Shown: positions 42,105 to 52,468, numbered from the stretch's first letter. The stretch is 55,390 nt of DNA from Mariprofundaceae bacterium (GCA_021772895.1 JAJFLC010000014.1:1-55390), one strand, 5' to 3'. Notes: generated from the sequence alone by a model not told the origin. Program-made: numbers and translations.

Positions 42105-44480
42105 TCACTCAGGCACATTGCTTGTAATGTGCAGTTCGCTGCTACGCGCTGTGAATGGCCCTGAACTGTGTTCAAATCCGTCCTGCATCTCATAAACAAC
42201 GTCATAGCTATATTCACGTTTGGCAGGATCTTTGAGTTCAACATACCAGGTGTATCTGTCGCCCAGAGATGAGAACGTCGCGGTATCCTCTTTCAAAACG
42301 CCATTCTCTTCGTCCTGATAGCGCAGATTGACCAATATTTTTGCCAAATTGTTTTCAGCAAAGGCTTCACCAAATGTGGCGACATTCACCTCCATCTTCA
42401 TGGCAAAGGTTTTACCCACGACCAGTGTTGATTTATCACTGCGCTGCCAGTCAGTTTCCATCACATTGCCATCCTGAAAAATAAGCGTCTGCCTGTAGCG
42501 ATAACGCCGCAATTCAGGATCAGCCAGTTTTAGAGACCATGTTTGTGGCTTGCGCATTTCCGCTTCATCAAAATAGAAATTAGCGAATTCATGGATATCA
42601 TTACTGACATCTTCATATTCAAGATCAACAAATGCACTTGAGAGCTCACTGGTATTACCGGCGACCACCACCCTTATATTCATCCGGGTTGAAAAGGGAT
42701 CAGAAACAACCAAAAGATCGCTGTCGGTCTCATCCCATTCACCTGAATCAGGATCCGGTATAACAAATTCACCACCACTGCTTTTAAAGTACCGAGTTCG
42801 ATAATAGATCGTATCCGACCAACCTTTTTGCAACCGTAATCGATAATTTTCTCTGGCTTCAGGCGCTTTCAAAAGCACGGTGTGTGTATCAGCAAAACCG
42901 CTGTCAGCATCAATGTACATCAGCTCAACCTGAGCTTCAGCAAAGCTGTCAAAATCCAGATTTCTTGATGGTACAATTTCAAGATTCCTGTCACTGTAAA
43001 GTTCACGCGGATTCAGAACCAGTGGCCCACCACGTTGACTTTTTTCATCAACTTTCAGAAAGGGCACACTGCCGGGCAGATCATCATCGGGTTTGAATTG
43101 TACTTCCCATTTATAACGATAATCAAAGCCTGCATCCGTTTCAAAATTGGTTTCATAAATATCAGAGATATGATCTTTTTTGAGCGTAAAATCCTCCCGA
43201 TGATCGCTCTCATCACCATTCGGGCCGTAAATCACGGATGCGCCAAGCAGTTCAATGCCATCACCATCCCAATCCACGTTACTGGTAAGATCCAGTTTAA
43301 ATGCCTGAAAGAACGGATCATTCAGATCAATCGGTTCACCCACAACATTTCCCTTCTCCAACCCTGCTTTACCAAAGAGAAGACTCAGGTGAGCCTGAGG
43401 TGCAATCGTTCTCTCGACTGCCTTAACCACCGACATCTCGGCATCAAAGCTTCGAACCTCTGATTGCGTCAAATCTTTTCGGGAATATCCCGCATGCGGG
43501 TAGAGCGAGGTATGGATAGCCATGAGCACATCTTCAACATCACCGGCTGTGCCTTTACCTGCCGGATCTGTAGGACTCAGGGCTGACTCAAAAAAGTTAT
43601 CCAGCACAAGTTTCTTCAACTCATTGAGCGCCTGCGTCATCTGACTGCCACCGCCCTCATCACCCACACCGTAATCAACCGCCTCGATCTTAATCACCTG
43701 ATTCTGAACAAGTTCATCAACAACCGTTGAGACATCAGATGAGAAGAAGAGCAGATCGACTGAGAACTGCTCACTGAAATGGTGGTACACCTCTTCCCAG
43801 TTGGCAGTGACCTTCACATTGAAAGCGGGTCTTAACGCAGCAAACTTCAAATTATAGATCACGCCAATCGGCGTAATATTCTGATCATCGGCTTCAAAAG
43901 ATTTCTCCAGCAGTGTTGTCGCTTTTTTGGTAAGCCCAACTGAAAAAATCGCGCGATTATCGCCATAGAGTGAGGGCATGCCTGCGCCCAGCACTTCAGT
44001 GACCCATTCCCTGGACGGTTCGGGCTGGTCTGTAGTGGTGGTCGTTGTTCCATCATCATCGAGTGGCTGCACATCACTACGACGATCAAGCAGCATCAGT
44101 TGTACATTCCCCTCTTTCCATTGTGGTGGACTCAGCTTGACCTCTGCCATCGGATCAGTGAGCCGTCCTGTCGTACGCAACTCCTGTTCAAGTTTCTGTT
44201 TCACCTTGTCCAGAAAATCCGACTCATAACCCAGATCCACATCAAAGGCTAAAAAGCCACCGCCGGTTGGATGGTCGGCCTGACCATCGTAATCATCCAG
44301 GTCTTCCCGATACTTGATGAAGAGAAGCGCAGGTTTTTTGACCACCTCACCATCAACTTCATGTTCAACCATCGAAAATTCCGGTGCATCCGGCATGTAG
44401 TAGTATTGCAGTGGATCATTATAATCCGAATAGATTGAGACCCCTTCTATCTCATAAAAGGGTGCTTCCAGATACATCAT
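42105..44480 (-). CDS. Large beta-rich operon protein E (791 aa)
   Basis: Paralog of G and D. N-terminal module: [17 protein letters not shown] at 17-33, [36 protein letters not shown] at 169-183, then [18 protein letters not shown] from 207. A Thr-run (TTTTTT) sits in a loop near 135-140. The middle has [11 protein letters not shown], an acidic loop that could bind calcium and is matched by DWENDGIEL in G. Four or so C-terminal beta modules follow, each with a W.L.L.D...R.Y.YR core ([34 protein letters not shown]). No signal peptide. Function unknown. Confidence 0.8.
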   Translation of the reverse strand: MMYLEAPFYEIEGVSIYSDYNDPLQYYYMPDAPEFSMVEHEVDGEVVKKPALLFIKYREDLDDYDGQADHPTGGGFLAFDVDLGYESDFLDKVKQKLEQELRTTGRLTDPMAEVKLSPPQWKEGNVQLMLLDRRSDVQPLDDDGTTTTTTDQPEPSREWVTEVLGAGMPSLYGDNRAIFSVGLTKKATTLLEKSFEADDQNITPIGVIYNLKFAALRPAFNVKVTANWEEVYHHFSEQFSVDLLFFSSDVSTVVDELVQNQVIKIEAVDYGVGDEGGGSQMTQALNELKKLVLDNFFESALSPTDPAGKGTAGDVEDVLMAIHTSLYPHAGYSRKDLTQSEVRSFDAEMSVVKAVERTIAPQAHLSLLFGKAGLEKGNVVGEPIDLNDPFFQAFKLDLTSNVDWDGDGIELLGASVIYGPNGDESDHREDFTLKKDHISDIYETNFETDAGFDYRYKWEVQFKPDDDLPGSVPFLKVDEKSQRGGPLVLNPRELYSDRNLEIVPSRNLDFDSFAEAQVELMYIDADSGFADTHTVLLKAPEARENYRLRLQKGWSDTIYYRTRYFKSSGGEFVIPDPDSGEWDETDSDLLVVSDPFSTRMNIRVVVAGNTSELSSAFVDLEYEDVSNDIHEFANFYFDEAEMRKPQTWSLKLADPELRRYRYRQTLIFQDGNVMETDWQRSDKSTLVVGKTFAMKMEVNVATFGEAFAENNLAKILVNLRYQDEENGVLKEDTATFSSLGDRYTWYVELKDPAKREYSYDVVYEMQDGFEHSSGPFTARSSELHITSNVPE

Positions 44481-44516
44481 AGCTTCACTCTCCTTCCCCT
44501 TATTGAATCAACCACC

Positions 44517-46769
44517 CTATGCCGCCGGTGTTCTGGCAATCAGGAATGTGGACTTGTCGCTGGTTCCGCTCACCACAATAGGATCGCCATCAATCACGTA
44601 ATAGGTGACTTCCCAGTCATAATCCTTGACCTCGTCATCTTCGACCCGAAGCGACCATGTCTGTTTTTTCTTCTCTTCAAAGATAAAGGTGGCGGGTGAT
44701 TCCCCTTCGATTACGCTGCCCTTATAGGTCAGGTTCACCTCAACAACCGGTGCACGATCAAATTTGAGCAGTGCAGGGTTCACCGAAACATCCAGCGACG
44801 GCGGACTATCCCAGGCGACAGCAAGCGTCTGGCTGCCATCAAGCTGTTGCCAGCTGCTCTCAGCTTTGGTGCCATCTTTGTAAAGCACCAGCTTCTTCCA
44901 CTCCCACTCGCGCTTATCAGGATTGATCAGAGGCACCTTCCAGCTCCCCAGAAAGCTCTGTTTGCTAATTGAAAAATGTTTAACGGAGGTGAAATCATTG
45001 GCATCATCGGTGTAGCGGCAATCAACCACCACCTGATTAACCGAATCTATTTTTCCAGCTGCTACAATAAGCACATCGAGCAGGTCAACAAAGCTGTCAT
45101 TGACCACAATTTCACGCCCGGTGGTCTGCTCGGCATCACCCTCGACTTCACTACCGTTTTTCAGGAAGTAGGTTGCCTGATAGTCAATGGGCTGTTCGAT
45201 ATCCGTATAGAGCCAGCGTGAATAGTTACCACTGGGATTCTCTTTGGTGAGAATAATCGTAGCCGACTCTTCATCAATATCGTTCCTTCTATCTGAATAT
45301 GTAACAGTAACCTGTACCTGTTCAACAGTATCTTCCCAATCAATCTGGCCCGCCAGAACATCAACATTGAGTTCACCGGGACGTCCAACGTTGAGATTCA
45401 GGCTACGGGTTGTCTCCGGCTCCCAATCGGTGCTGATAGTAGCATCAGGTTTACTTTTAAAACCGACCTCATAACGCCAGCGATACTCCCTGCTTGCATT
45501 ATTAAGCCGGGGATTCCAATAGCCGGCGGGATCATCATCGCTTTTGAAGGTGAAACTATCATTTTTAAGTCCACCCTCACCATCATACTCCACATCCACC
45601 TTCACATACTGAACCTCGGAGAAATCGGCATATGCCTTGGCAGAGAGATCAAGTGTCTTGAAGAAATCATCTTCCAAATCCACTTCACGGACATGTTCAG
45701 CGATCTCTTCGGGTGTCATCTCACCAAAGAAACTCTCCAGCGTTGCCTGCGGGTGGATGGTCATCTCCGTTAGTCCCGTAGTCGTAATAACAAGATTTAG
45801 ATTGTTTGAGGTAATCTGATCAACCGTTTTCAGGCGGTAGACATCGGCCTCTTTCCCATAAATATCTTCCATATCAGGATAGCCGACATCCTGCGGTGTG
45901 AAACGATCAAACAGATTCTCCTGAAGCCAGCTCTGCACCGTACCCATGGCAAAGGACTCAAGCTCTTCCACATCCTCTGACTCATACTCACCACGGTCGA
46001 AATCGATATGAATATACTCCGATTTCACCAGTGTTTCAGTGTAGGTCTCATTGGTACTGAAATCATCTTCCGACCAGCCATTCTCATCATGCTCATGCTC
46101 AAGCGAAGACATGGCGTGATAGACTTCACTCACATGTCCCCAAATACGGATCGTTGCCGGTGGCAGGCGACGCATAAAGGTCAGATCATAGACCACCTGA
46201 ATGGGTGTCAGATCAATGCCACTGCCATCGGTGTTGGTCAGAGTTTTCTCAAAAAAGGTGGCGCCCGCCGGTGTAAGCGTTGCATTAAAGATCGCATTAT
46301 TGGCGCCAAACAGGCTTGGCTTGCCTTCACTTAGGGTTCCCTGAACCAGATTCGCATCATTGACCACCTGAAAATTGACTGCGCCATCCGTCCACTGCGG
46401 TGCTGCAAACTCAGCATCCGGCCCCTGATAGCTGTAGTCCGCGTCTTCAGGGTTAAGATTACGGCTCTGATTCCACTCTTTTTCGAGCATCGCCTGCAGA
46501 CGTGTCCTGGCCTCCTCTTCCTGTGTTGAAGTCATGGCAAAGACAGTATCAAGATTCACATAACCGCCGCCCATTGGCAGTTCGGGATCATCCTCCCTGT
46601 CCTGATCGGAGAATGCATATTTGGTGAGCAGAAAGATCGGACGTCCCTCTTCATTGGTGCGCACATGGGGTGCATCAGGAAAACCATAGAATTTGTATTT
46701 TACGGTGTCATCCCGGTAGACGGTAACACCGATATCCCGGTAATCGATTGAATTGGACAGTACTAACAT
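44517..46769 (-). CDS. Large beta-rich operon protein D (750 aa)
   Basis: Paralog of E and G, more diverged. N-terminal module: YRDDTVKYKFYGFPDAP at 18-34, FLLTKYAF, GGGYVNLD, PSLFGANNAIFNATL at 151-165, VVYDLTFMRRLPPATIRI from 192. A strongly acidic stretch follows (HEHDENGWSEDDFS; EYESEDVEELE). Residues ~400-750 hold at least three tandem beta modules (YWNPRLNNASREYRWR; SWKVPLINPDKREWEWK; TWSLRVEDDEVKDYDWE). No signal peptide. Preceded by ribosome site AAAAGGGGTAAG. Function unknown. Confidence 0.8.
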   Translation of the reverse strand: MLVLSNSIDYRDIGVTVYRDDTVKYKFYGFPDAPHVRTNEEGRPIFLLTKYAFSDQDREDDPELPMGGGYVNLDTVFAMTSTQEEEARTRLQAMLEKEWNQSRNLNPEDADYSYQGPDAEFAAPQWTDGAVNFQVVNDANLVQGTLSEGKPSLFGANNAIFNATLTPAGATFFEKTLTNTDGSGIDLTPIQVVYDLTFMRRLPPATIRIWGHVSEVYHAMSSLEHEHDENGWSEDDFSTNETYTETLVKSEYIHIDFDRGEYESEDVEELESFAMGTVQSWLQENLFDRFTPQDVGYPDMEDIYGKEADVYRLKTVDQITSNNLNLVITTTGLTEMTIHPQATLESFFGEMTPEEIAEHVREVDLEDDFFKTLDLSAKAYADFSEVQYVKVDVEYDGEGGLKNDSFTFKSDDDPAGYWNPRLNNASREYRWRYEVGFKSKPDATISTDWEPETTRSLNLNVGRPGELNVDVLAGQIDWEDTVEQVQVTVTYSDRRNDIDEESATIILTKENPSGNYSRWLYTDIEQPIDYQATYFLKNGSEVEGDAEQTTGREIVVNDSFVDLLDVLIVAAGKIDSVNQVVVDCRYTDDANDFTSVKHFSISKQSFLGSWKVPLINPDKREWEWKKLVLYKDGTKAESSWQQLDGSQTLAVAWDSPPSLDVSVNPALLKFDRAPVVEVNLTYKGSVIEGESPATFIFEEKKKQTWSLRVEDDEVKDYDWEVTYYVIDGDPIVVSGTSDKSTFLIARTPAA

Positions 46770-46841
46770 AATCTTACCCCTTTTCTCTTATTAATAAAAC
46801 ATAATTGATCAAACAACAAACATGATTCCATTCAAAAACAT

Positions 46842-47678
46842 TCAACTTAAACCACTGACTTTGTTTTCCATCACCTTACCTAACCTGAAAAGTATCGGAT
46901 GCCGATATTTCAGCGGTGATGAGGTAATTTTTTCCAGGTTTGGAATGACCGGCGTCAGACACTTCACCTGTAGATCGGGTCCTGCCGGCTCCCAACATTC
47001 ACAACTGCCCATATAGGCGATTTCAACCCATGCTGATGCGAGCTGAATCATCAGTTGTTGATCCAGACATTTGGCACCTAAACCTTTTATTTGCAGACTT
47101 AACAACTTTTTTTTCCGCATGTTTTCCAATACCTTCAGTGCAACACTGTGTGGTGTAAAAACCTCACCACTATCCAGAGCCCGCTGAGTCATCCGGGTTG
47201 TTTCAGCTATCAGTTCCGGAAATATCTGCTCCGCATTGGCACTCCATTCGAATCTGTTTATTGAGGCATGGGAGCTGCATCTGCACGCAAGCTCTGTGGT
47301 CAGATATATATCACCTGGAAGAAAATCAGGGGAAGCCCTGTGCACCGAGTTGTGTGAGCCATAACCTGAGGTGCTGCCTTCTGATAATAGCTTCACCCCA
47401 TCTTCAGAGACGCTCCATATATTCACTCTGGCACTCTCCCATGGAATCAGCATGGTATTGCCCGTGCTGAACAGAGGCCCATGGAGACTCTTCTCTTGCT
47501 CTGCAAGTGAAAGGTTGATCTCACAAACAAACTGATGTGGAGCATCAGAGCCTTTTTTAAAAGCCAGTCTGGAGACATTGATGCCGCCAGCCGTCTCAAA
47601 ATAGTGGCGTTCATCTTTTTGATCATCGGGGAAAAGTCTTGACCCATTGGAGAGAGTTTCAGGCTCCAGCAGAAGCAT
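46842..47678 (-). CDS. Operon protein C (279 aa), unknown
   Basis: About 278 residues from the ATG at 47678, which overlaps the stop of gene B (TGATG), so translation is coupled. The start of the protein (SRLFPDDQKDERHYF) faintly resembles the opening of the large paralogs (D.....R.YY), suggesting a shortened relative. A Cys/Ser segment ELACRCSSHAS near 125-135 and a helical stretch (FPELIAETTRMTQRALDSGE) follow, then CLDQQ and GSCECWEPAGPD with further cysteines. No signal peptide. I cannot assign a function. Confidence 0.7.
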   Translation of the reverse strand: MLLLEPETLSNGSRLFPDDQKDERHYFETAGGINVSRLAFKKGSDAPHQFVCEINLSLAEQEKSLHGPLFSTGNTMLIPWESARVNIWSVSEDGVKLLSEGSTSGYGSHNSVHRASPDFLPGDIYLTTELACRCSSHASINRFEWSANAEQIFPELIAETTRMTQRALDSGEVFTPHSVALKVLENMRKKKLLSLQIKGLGAKCLDQQLMIQLASAWVEIAYMGSCECWEPAGPDLQVKCLTPVIPNLEKITSSPLKYRHPILFRLGKVMENKVSGLS

Positions 47679-49582
47679 CACGCATCCTCCTCAAATGAAT
47701 CAAAAAGAAGCCGCTCTTCACTGCTGAGCTTCCAATCCGAAAGAGCTGCAGGGAGTCCTGCATCACTGCTGAAATAGATTTCGGATTTCCACCTGTAAGA
47801 GAGTCCGGAAAAGAGTGTCTCCCGCCATAGTGCCCAGGATGACTCTGTTGTCTCCTGATCAAGCTTGATCAGTTCACCCTCAAATGAGTCTGTCGCATCT
47901 GATGCTTTAAGGTAAAGCAGAACAATATCTGCCGGATAAGCCTCGGAAGGTGATAATTTCAGCTCGATAAAATCGGGTGCGATCACTTGCGTCTGGTACG
48001 ATGTGATCAATATTCGTTCTTCCGGAACAGATAGCCACTGCTCGCTGCCGACAGATTCTGCTTCGAGCCCTGTGGGGGGATGAATCAAAATTCGGTAAAA
48101 ATGGTAGTAGGCCACATCCCCTTTCCGGGTGGTGATCTCCCGTTTAGGCGTCTCTCTGCTTAATATAACGGTTGTCTGATGACCCTGATCATTCGGATCG
48201 GTTCTTTCACATAGCTGAACCTCAACATCTCCGATTGAATCAAACGCACTCTCCTGCACCTGAATCGATAGCTGTTGAATGCCAAGCAGAGATGGCGAAA
48301 TATGGATAAAAGGATCTTTACTCTCTTTTATACCTGTTCTTATCGGCTGCGGCGGCCAGCCACCCCCGGCTGGCGCATGATAAAACGCCTCAATGGCGTA
48401 ATAGTAGAAAAAGGGTGAACCATCCGGTAAAACAGCAATATTCCTTGCGCCTATACCCTCAATATCATTAAGGCAGAGTTCATGGTCCTCCCACTCCTGG
48501 GATGCGCCGTAGTAGTGGAGTTTGAGAATGACTTTTTTAAACTCGCCACTCTCAAAAGAGAAACTGTTAACCACGTCGATGGGTATCAGAGAAAACGGCT
48601 CAGGCACTGGAACTTTTGAAAACAGATCGGATTTCACATCATCACTTAAACCACGCCAGAATGCTGAAAAGTTCCAGATGGAGTGCCATGACCTGTGATC
48701 AATCCTGGGTGCCCGCAGATTCCAGCTGACAGTGACGTCCAGAGAGATATCTTCACCATCAACGGAGAGTTGCTCCAGCCCTTGCCACAATGCAACCGGC
48801 TGAAGCTCATACATAGCACCACCATTCTGTTTCCAGGCCATGCTGGAGAGGCGTAACAGAAGCTCATCGATCACATGACTATCTGTAGCCTGCTCAATCG
48901 GTCTGATCTCTGTTTCTGATTCAGCCTGAGTGATCCAGCGATGATGTATCTCATCGACTGTTTCAACAGGCAGAGCTGGAACATCAATAGCATTCAAATC
49001 CATCATGGCATCACCAGGCAGGCCAAGCTCTGTCATGTAGTGTTGAAAAAGATCGTACGGTTTGAAACTGAACGTTGCGGGAAAAGCTCCCCGAAAACCA
49101 CTGTATCGAACCTCAACCTCAACCTGTAGCGGCTCAACGGCTGTGTCACTATTGTTAAGCAGCTCTTCGAGGATAAGAGAACTGTTTCTGTCCAGCTCTA
49201 TGGTTACTTTTGAAAGTAAATCATCATCAATCTGAAAATCCGCCCACTCCGTTTCAACAGTCCGGTTATCATCCACGTCTGGAACTGTCATGCTGATACG
49301 AACTGAGCCCGACTCAAATGGAACATGACTGACCACACTCTGATCTGAGATCAGCTCCGACAACGCATCTGTTTCAGGGTATTGAAAAGCCAGCTGTAGT
49401 GTTAAAAAACTCCGCTCTCTCTCTTCGCCTGCATAGAGAAGCAGCATAAATTGCGGATTCTCATCTGCATCGGTTTTCAGTTCAACAGCACTCGGCAGAA
49501 GATATAGCCTGTCTAACTGCTGATGAGCCCGAAAGCCAATCAGCTTATCATCCAGCAGAAGCGTATCTTGCAGGCTCAGCAC
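47678..49582 (-). CDS. Large beta-rich operon protein B (634 aa)
   Basis: A diverged member of the same family. LDRLYLLPSAVEL and FMLLLYAGEE (23-53) correspond to the FYYxPxxPxL and LLKY blocks of the paralogs; VTIELDRNSSLILEELL and LQVEVEVRYSGFRGAFP (126-168) correspond to the FxVGLxxxGATLLE and VIYDLxFLxxRP blocks. Only two or three C-terminal beta modules follow, ending with RYRWKS-like SYRWKSEIYFS. The GTG start at 49582 lies 5 bp after the stop of gene A without a clear ribosome site, consistent with coupling. No signal peptide. Function unknown. Confidence 0.75.
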   Translation of the reverse strand: MLSLQDTLLLDDKLIGFRAHQQLDRLYLLPSAVELKTDADENPQFMLLLYAGEERERSFLTLQLAFQYPETDALSELISDQSVVSHVPFESGSVRISMTVPDVDDNRTVETEWADFQIDDDLLSKVTIELDRNSSLILEELLNNSDTAVEPLQVEVEVRYSGFRGAFPATFSFKPYDLFQHYMTELGLPGDAMMDLNAIDVPALPVETVDEIHHRWITQAESETEIRPIEQATDSHVIDELLLRLSSMAWKQNGGAMYELQPVALWQGLEQLSVDGEDISLDVTVSWNLRAPRIDHRSWHSIWNFSAFWRGLSDDVKSDLFSKVPVPEPFSLIPIDVVNSFSFESGEFKKVILKLHYYGASQEWEDHELCLNDIEGIGARNIAVLPDGSPFFYYYAIEAFYHAPAGGGWPPQPIRTGIKESKDPFIHISPSLLGIQQLSIQVQESAFDSIGDVEVQLCERTDPNDQGHQTTVILSRETPKREITTRKGDVAYYHFYRILIHPPTGLEAESVGSEQWLSVPEERILITSYQTQVIAPDFIELKLSPSEAYPADIVLLYLKASDATDSFEGELIKLDQETTESSWALWRETLFSGLSYRWKSEIYFSSDAGLPAALSDWKLSSEERLLFDSFEEDA

Positions 49583-49587
49583 TACAA

Positions 49588-52209
49588 CTAACTCGACACG
49601 GGTGTGACCGGATAAGCATGCAGTGTGCCCTGCGCTTCGATCCAGTTACCACGTGCCCCCTCCTCTTCACCATGCATGTTAATGATACGGTAGTTATAAA
49701 TTTCAGTCAGTGGCTTGTCCTGTAAATCTGCCAAAATCGATTTATATAAAATGGCTCTGGTTGTAGATGTTTCAGCACTGATAAGGGCATCTGCACCCTC
49801 TTTAAACTCAATCTTCAATGCCGTTAATGGTCCAACACTCTCCGAAGGTGCGGTCCCAAACAGCGATGCATCCGCTGCTGTCACCTCAATTTCATAGGCA
49901 TAAAAAGAGAGACCATTATTGATGGTCAAAAGATTCCACAACACTTCATCATCAGAAACAACGCTGTGCTCGGTATCAATCTCGATGGCACTAACCAGAG
50001 CATCTGAGGGGGTAACCTGCACGATCATGTCCTGGGAAGAGCCTGATGGCACATCAAAGGAGCCTGATTGAATTGTTCCAGTCACCCCGCTGCCATCTGA
50101 TGAAATAATCCACGGCCTGGCACTTTTAACAGAGACTTCGCTTTCAATTTCATTGGTTAACAAGACACGATATGTGCCTGCCGCATCGGTTTCATTCCGA
50201 TAAAACTGCTGACTAAATATTGCGCCAACCGTATCATGCAGTGAGACGTTTAACGCAACATCCACACTGCCACCACTCGACAGATTACTGCGCACGTAAC
50301 CATGAATGCCGGGCGCTGTTTTTGGTAACAACTCAGCATATAACTTATCCATATTTTCTGAGCCGATCTCGAAAGAGACCATAATACCTGCGTCCGTGGA
50401 TACATCCTGTGCCGTGATCTCCGCATTATAATCGGCGATAAAAGCGTCAAGGTTGAGTGTGGCTGAACCGGTATTTAAAGGTGCAAGCACAATACCTCCG
50501 CCAGCAATTTCACTAAGCAACGGGTCTGTGCGGGCGGCTTCATAGAGACCCTGTTCGATATCCGGTAGCGCTGTGAAACTTACCTCCACACGGTAATCGA
50601 TATTGGCACTCTCACCCTCACTTTCGAGCAACAGTTCTTTAAAACCGATCTTCATCAGTGGCTCGTATGGTGGACTATCGGCACGTCCCAATTTGAATGT
50701 CTCAGGTGTGAAATAGAAAAGATTTTGCTGTTGAGGGCTTTGATAAAGAACCTTCAATTCATTGCCCACAGTCAGGTTATAGGCCAATAAAACCGTTGGA
50801 TCCTGATCCACACCCAATATCGAATCCATAATATGGTCAGGAATATCTTCGTAAATCTGTCCGTAATTCTGAGTGGAATAAAACGCTTTTATTTTTTTAC
50901 TCGCACTCAGCTTTTTAACCACTGACATCTTTCTACCACTTAAATCCTTATAGTGGATCAGTTGCAGCGCTTTTTTACCTGCGACCAAGTAGTTTGAGCT
51001 TTTAAATGCTTCAGTAATGTCTTTTTGATCAAGCCCTTCTTCTGACAAGGCTGATGCTTTCAAAAAGCTTCCATAATCAATTGAATTGATTGCACTTAAT
51101 CCACTGACTGCTATTTGAGGTGTCGAGATTAAACTGGGGAACATCACGATCGGTTTAACGATCATCACTGGCTGCACGACTGCGACAGGTTCAGCAGTAA
51201 TCGCCGGTTCAACGGTCGTAACAGGCTGCGTAGTCACAACCGTTGGAATAAAAACAGGCCGACTCACCAGCAACGGCGTGCTCACCAGCCGTGAATCATA
51301 AATCCTGTGAACACCATTGCCATCCCGGCGTAACCCGCGACCACCGGTATCTAACGTGCTAGCCGGGTTAATGGATGAAACTCTGGAAATGGTCGTTAAC
51401 GGAACCTTGATCGGCTCCCGTCTGTTGATGGGTTCAGCTTTGATTTTTCGAAACTTTGCGTTGTTGACAATACTCTCAGCGACAAGCCCTTTGTTCACCA
51501 GTTTTTTATGTAACTCTGGGGCATAGTAGGTGTTCAAGTCCACGCTATACTGCACGTTTGGAAGCAGCATCTTCGCCTCAGCAGTAATCTTAATGTTTGC
51601 ACTGCACTCTTTTTTTGTCATAGCAGTCACGATCAATCCAAGGTTTTCTGTGCCGTAGATCGTCATGCTGGCCTGATAGGTACCATTTTCAAAATCAATC
51701 AACTGATCGAATGGTATGGAGACTTCACTGATTGCTGTTTCGGTATCTTCCGCAATCACAGAATAAACAAAATCACACGACAAATCATGCTGAAGTGTTT
51801 TATATCCCTCTTTATCATGTGACTCAATCGTCACTTCAAGGGTCGCCACTTCCTGACTTTCATCAATGACTGCAATATCTCCAGCCTTCCATCGTAATCT
51901 GATGTCAGGCACATTTATATTATTAATCCTCTCCTTTTTTATTCTATAGTTTGGAGAAAAATAGACGGTCTTTTCACTTTCAGTTTGGTAGACTTTACTA
52001 AATTCGAGTGTTCCATTTTCACTCAGCGGATAATTTTTTGCAGAGAAGAAATTAATAAGTTTGGCTGTGTTTTTAATATTTCGACTGGATTCATAATAAT
52101 GAGAGCGCTCTGAAAGCATCTCCAAAGCAGAGTTGATACCCATTTTTTTATCTGCGAAATAGAAAGGTTTCATCACACCCCATGTATCACCACGATACTT
52201 TTTAATCAT
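49588..52209 (-). CDS. Large operon protein A (873 aa), first gene of the 12-gene operon
   Basis: 873 residues from ATG 52209 (AGAAAG upstream); the frame opens at 52245 but that ATG has no ribosome site. The N-terminus has YRGDTWGVMKPFYF and then a beta-rich domain (TVYFSPNYRI). Residues about 255-380 form a low-complexity Val/Pro/Thr-rich linker (TTQPVTTVEPAITAEPVAVV). The C-terminal half includes NLFYFTPETFKLGRADSP, LMKIGFKEL and GIMVSFEIGSENMDKLY, which mirror the FYYxP, LLKY and FxVGLxxxGATLLE blocks of B, D, E and G, so A seems to carry the same module internally. No signal peptide. Function unknown. Confidence 0.78.
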   Translation of the reverse strand: MIKKYRGDTWGVMKPFYFADKKMGINSALEMLSERSHYYESSRNIKNTAKLINFFSAKNYPLSENGTLEFSKVYQTESEKTVYFSPNYRIKKERINNINVPDIRLRWKAGDIAVIDESQEVATLEVTIESHDKEGYKTLQHDLSCDFVYSVIAEDTETAISEVSIPFDQLIDFENGTYQASMTIYGTENLGLIVTAMTKKECSANIKITAEAKMLLPNVQYSVDLNTYYAPELHKKLVNKGLVAESIVNNAKFRKIKAEPINRREPIKVPLTTISRVSSINPASTLDTGGRGLRRDGNGVHRIYDSRLVSTPLLVSRPVFIPTVVTTQPVTTVEPAITAEPVAVVQPVMIVKPIVMFPSLISTPQIAVSGLSAINSIDYGSFLKASALSEEGLDQKDITEAFKSSNYLVAGKKALQLIHYKDLSGRKMSVVKKLSASKKIKAFYSTQNYGQIYEDIPDHIMDSILGVDQDPTVLLAYNLTVGNELKVLYQSPQQQNLFYFTPETFKLGRADSPPYEPLMKIGFKELLLESEGESANIDYRVEVSFTALPDIEQGLYEAARTDPLLSEIAGGGIVLAPLNTGSATLNLDAFIADYNAEITAQDVSTDAGIMVSFEIGSENMDKLYAELLPKTAPGIHGYVRSNLSSGGSVDVALNVSLHDTVGAIFSQQFYRNETDAAGTYRVLLTNEIESEVSVKSARPWIISSDGSGVTGTIQSGSFDVPSGSSQDMIVQVTPSDALVSAIEIDTEHSVVSDDEVLWNLLTINNGLSFYAYEIEVTAADASLFGTAPSESVGPLTALKIEFKEGADALISAETSTTRAILYKSILADLQDKPLTEIYNYRIINMHGEEEGARGNWIEAQGTLHAYPVTPVSS

Positions 52210-52468
52210 ATTGTAAATTCTTTCTAAACATGAGACCCCTCCCATGTGTAGACAAAGATTAAACCTTCACATCATAAACAAACATCCCATAAATATGGGA
52301 TGCAAAAACAGGCGTGATAATCTAAGCAGGTCACGTCAATAGCTTTGAAATTAAGTTTTTTTGTTTTTCAGACAATATAAACGGCTTTATGAATCTAAGT
52401 TCAAAAGTCAAAGTTCGATTTGGAAAAAAGATGCTTTACCTATCTCAGAACGCCATCTTTTAACTAAC
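52210..52468. promoter_or_regulatory. Probable promoter region of the 12-gene operon
   Basis: This 259-bp AT-rich gap separates the operon start from the kinase stop. It should hold the operon promoter. On the minus strand a TATGAT lies just downstream of a 20-bp palindrome, with no good -35 box; TTGACG and TTGACT occur further upstream without well-spaced partners. No gene was seen. Confidence 0.5.
52283..52302. promoter_or_regulatory. 20-bp palindrome, operator or terminator
   Basis: CATCCCATAAATATGGGATG: a perfect 9-bp inverted repeat around AA, about 75 bp upstream of the first operon gene. It could be the operator of a dimeric regulator. On the minus strand it is followed by TTTGTTTATG, so a weak terminator for the kinase transcript is the alternative. 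Confidence 0.5.

Noticed and set aside
33131-52209. Extracellular contractile injection system or phage tail cluster
   Set aside because: The tight operon with a peptidoglycan amidase-like protein invites this idea, but there is no sheath, tube, baseplate, spike, tape measure or AAA+ ATPase.
29869-52468. Recent mobile element with an integrase or transposase
   Set aside because: Despite the flanking repeats, no integrase, transposase or conjugation gene was found inside, so only an old insertion can be argued.
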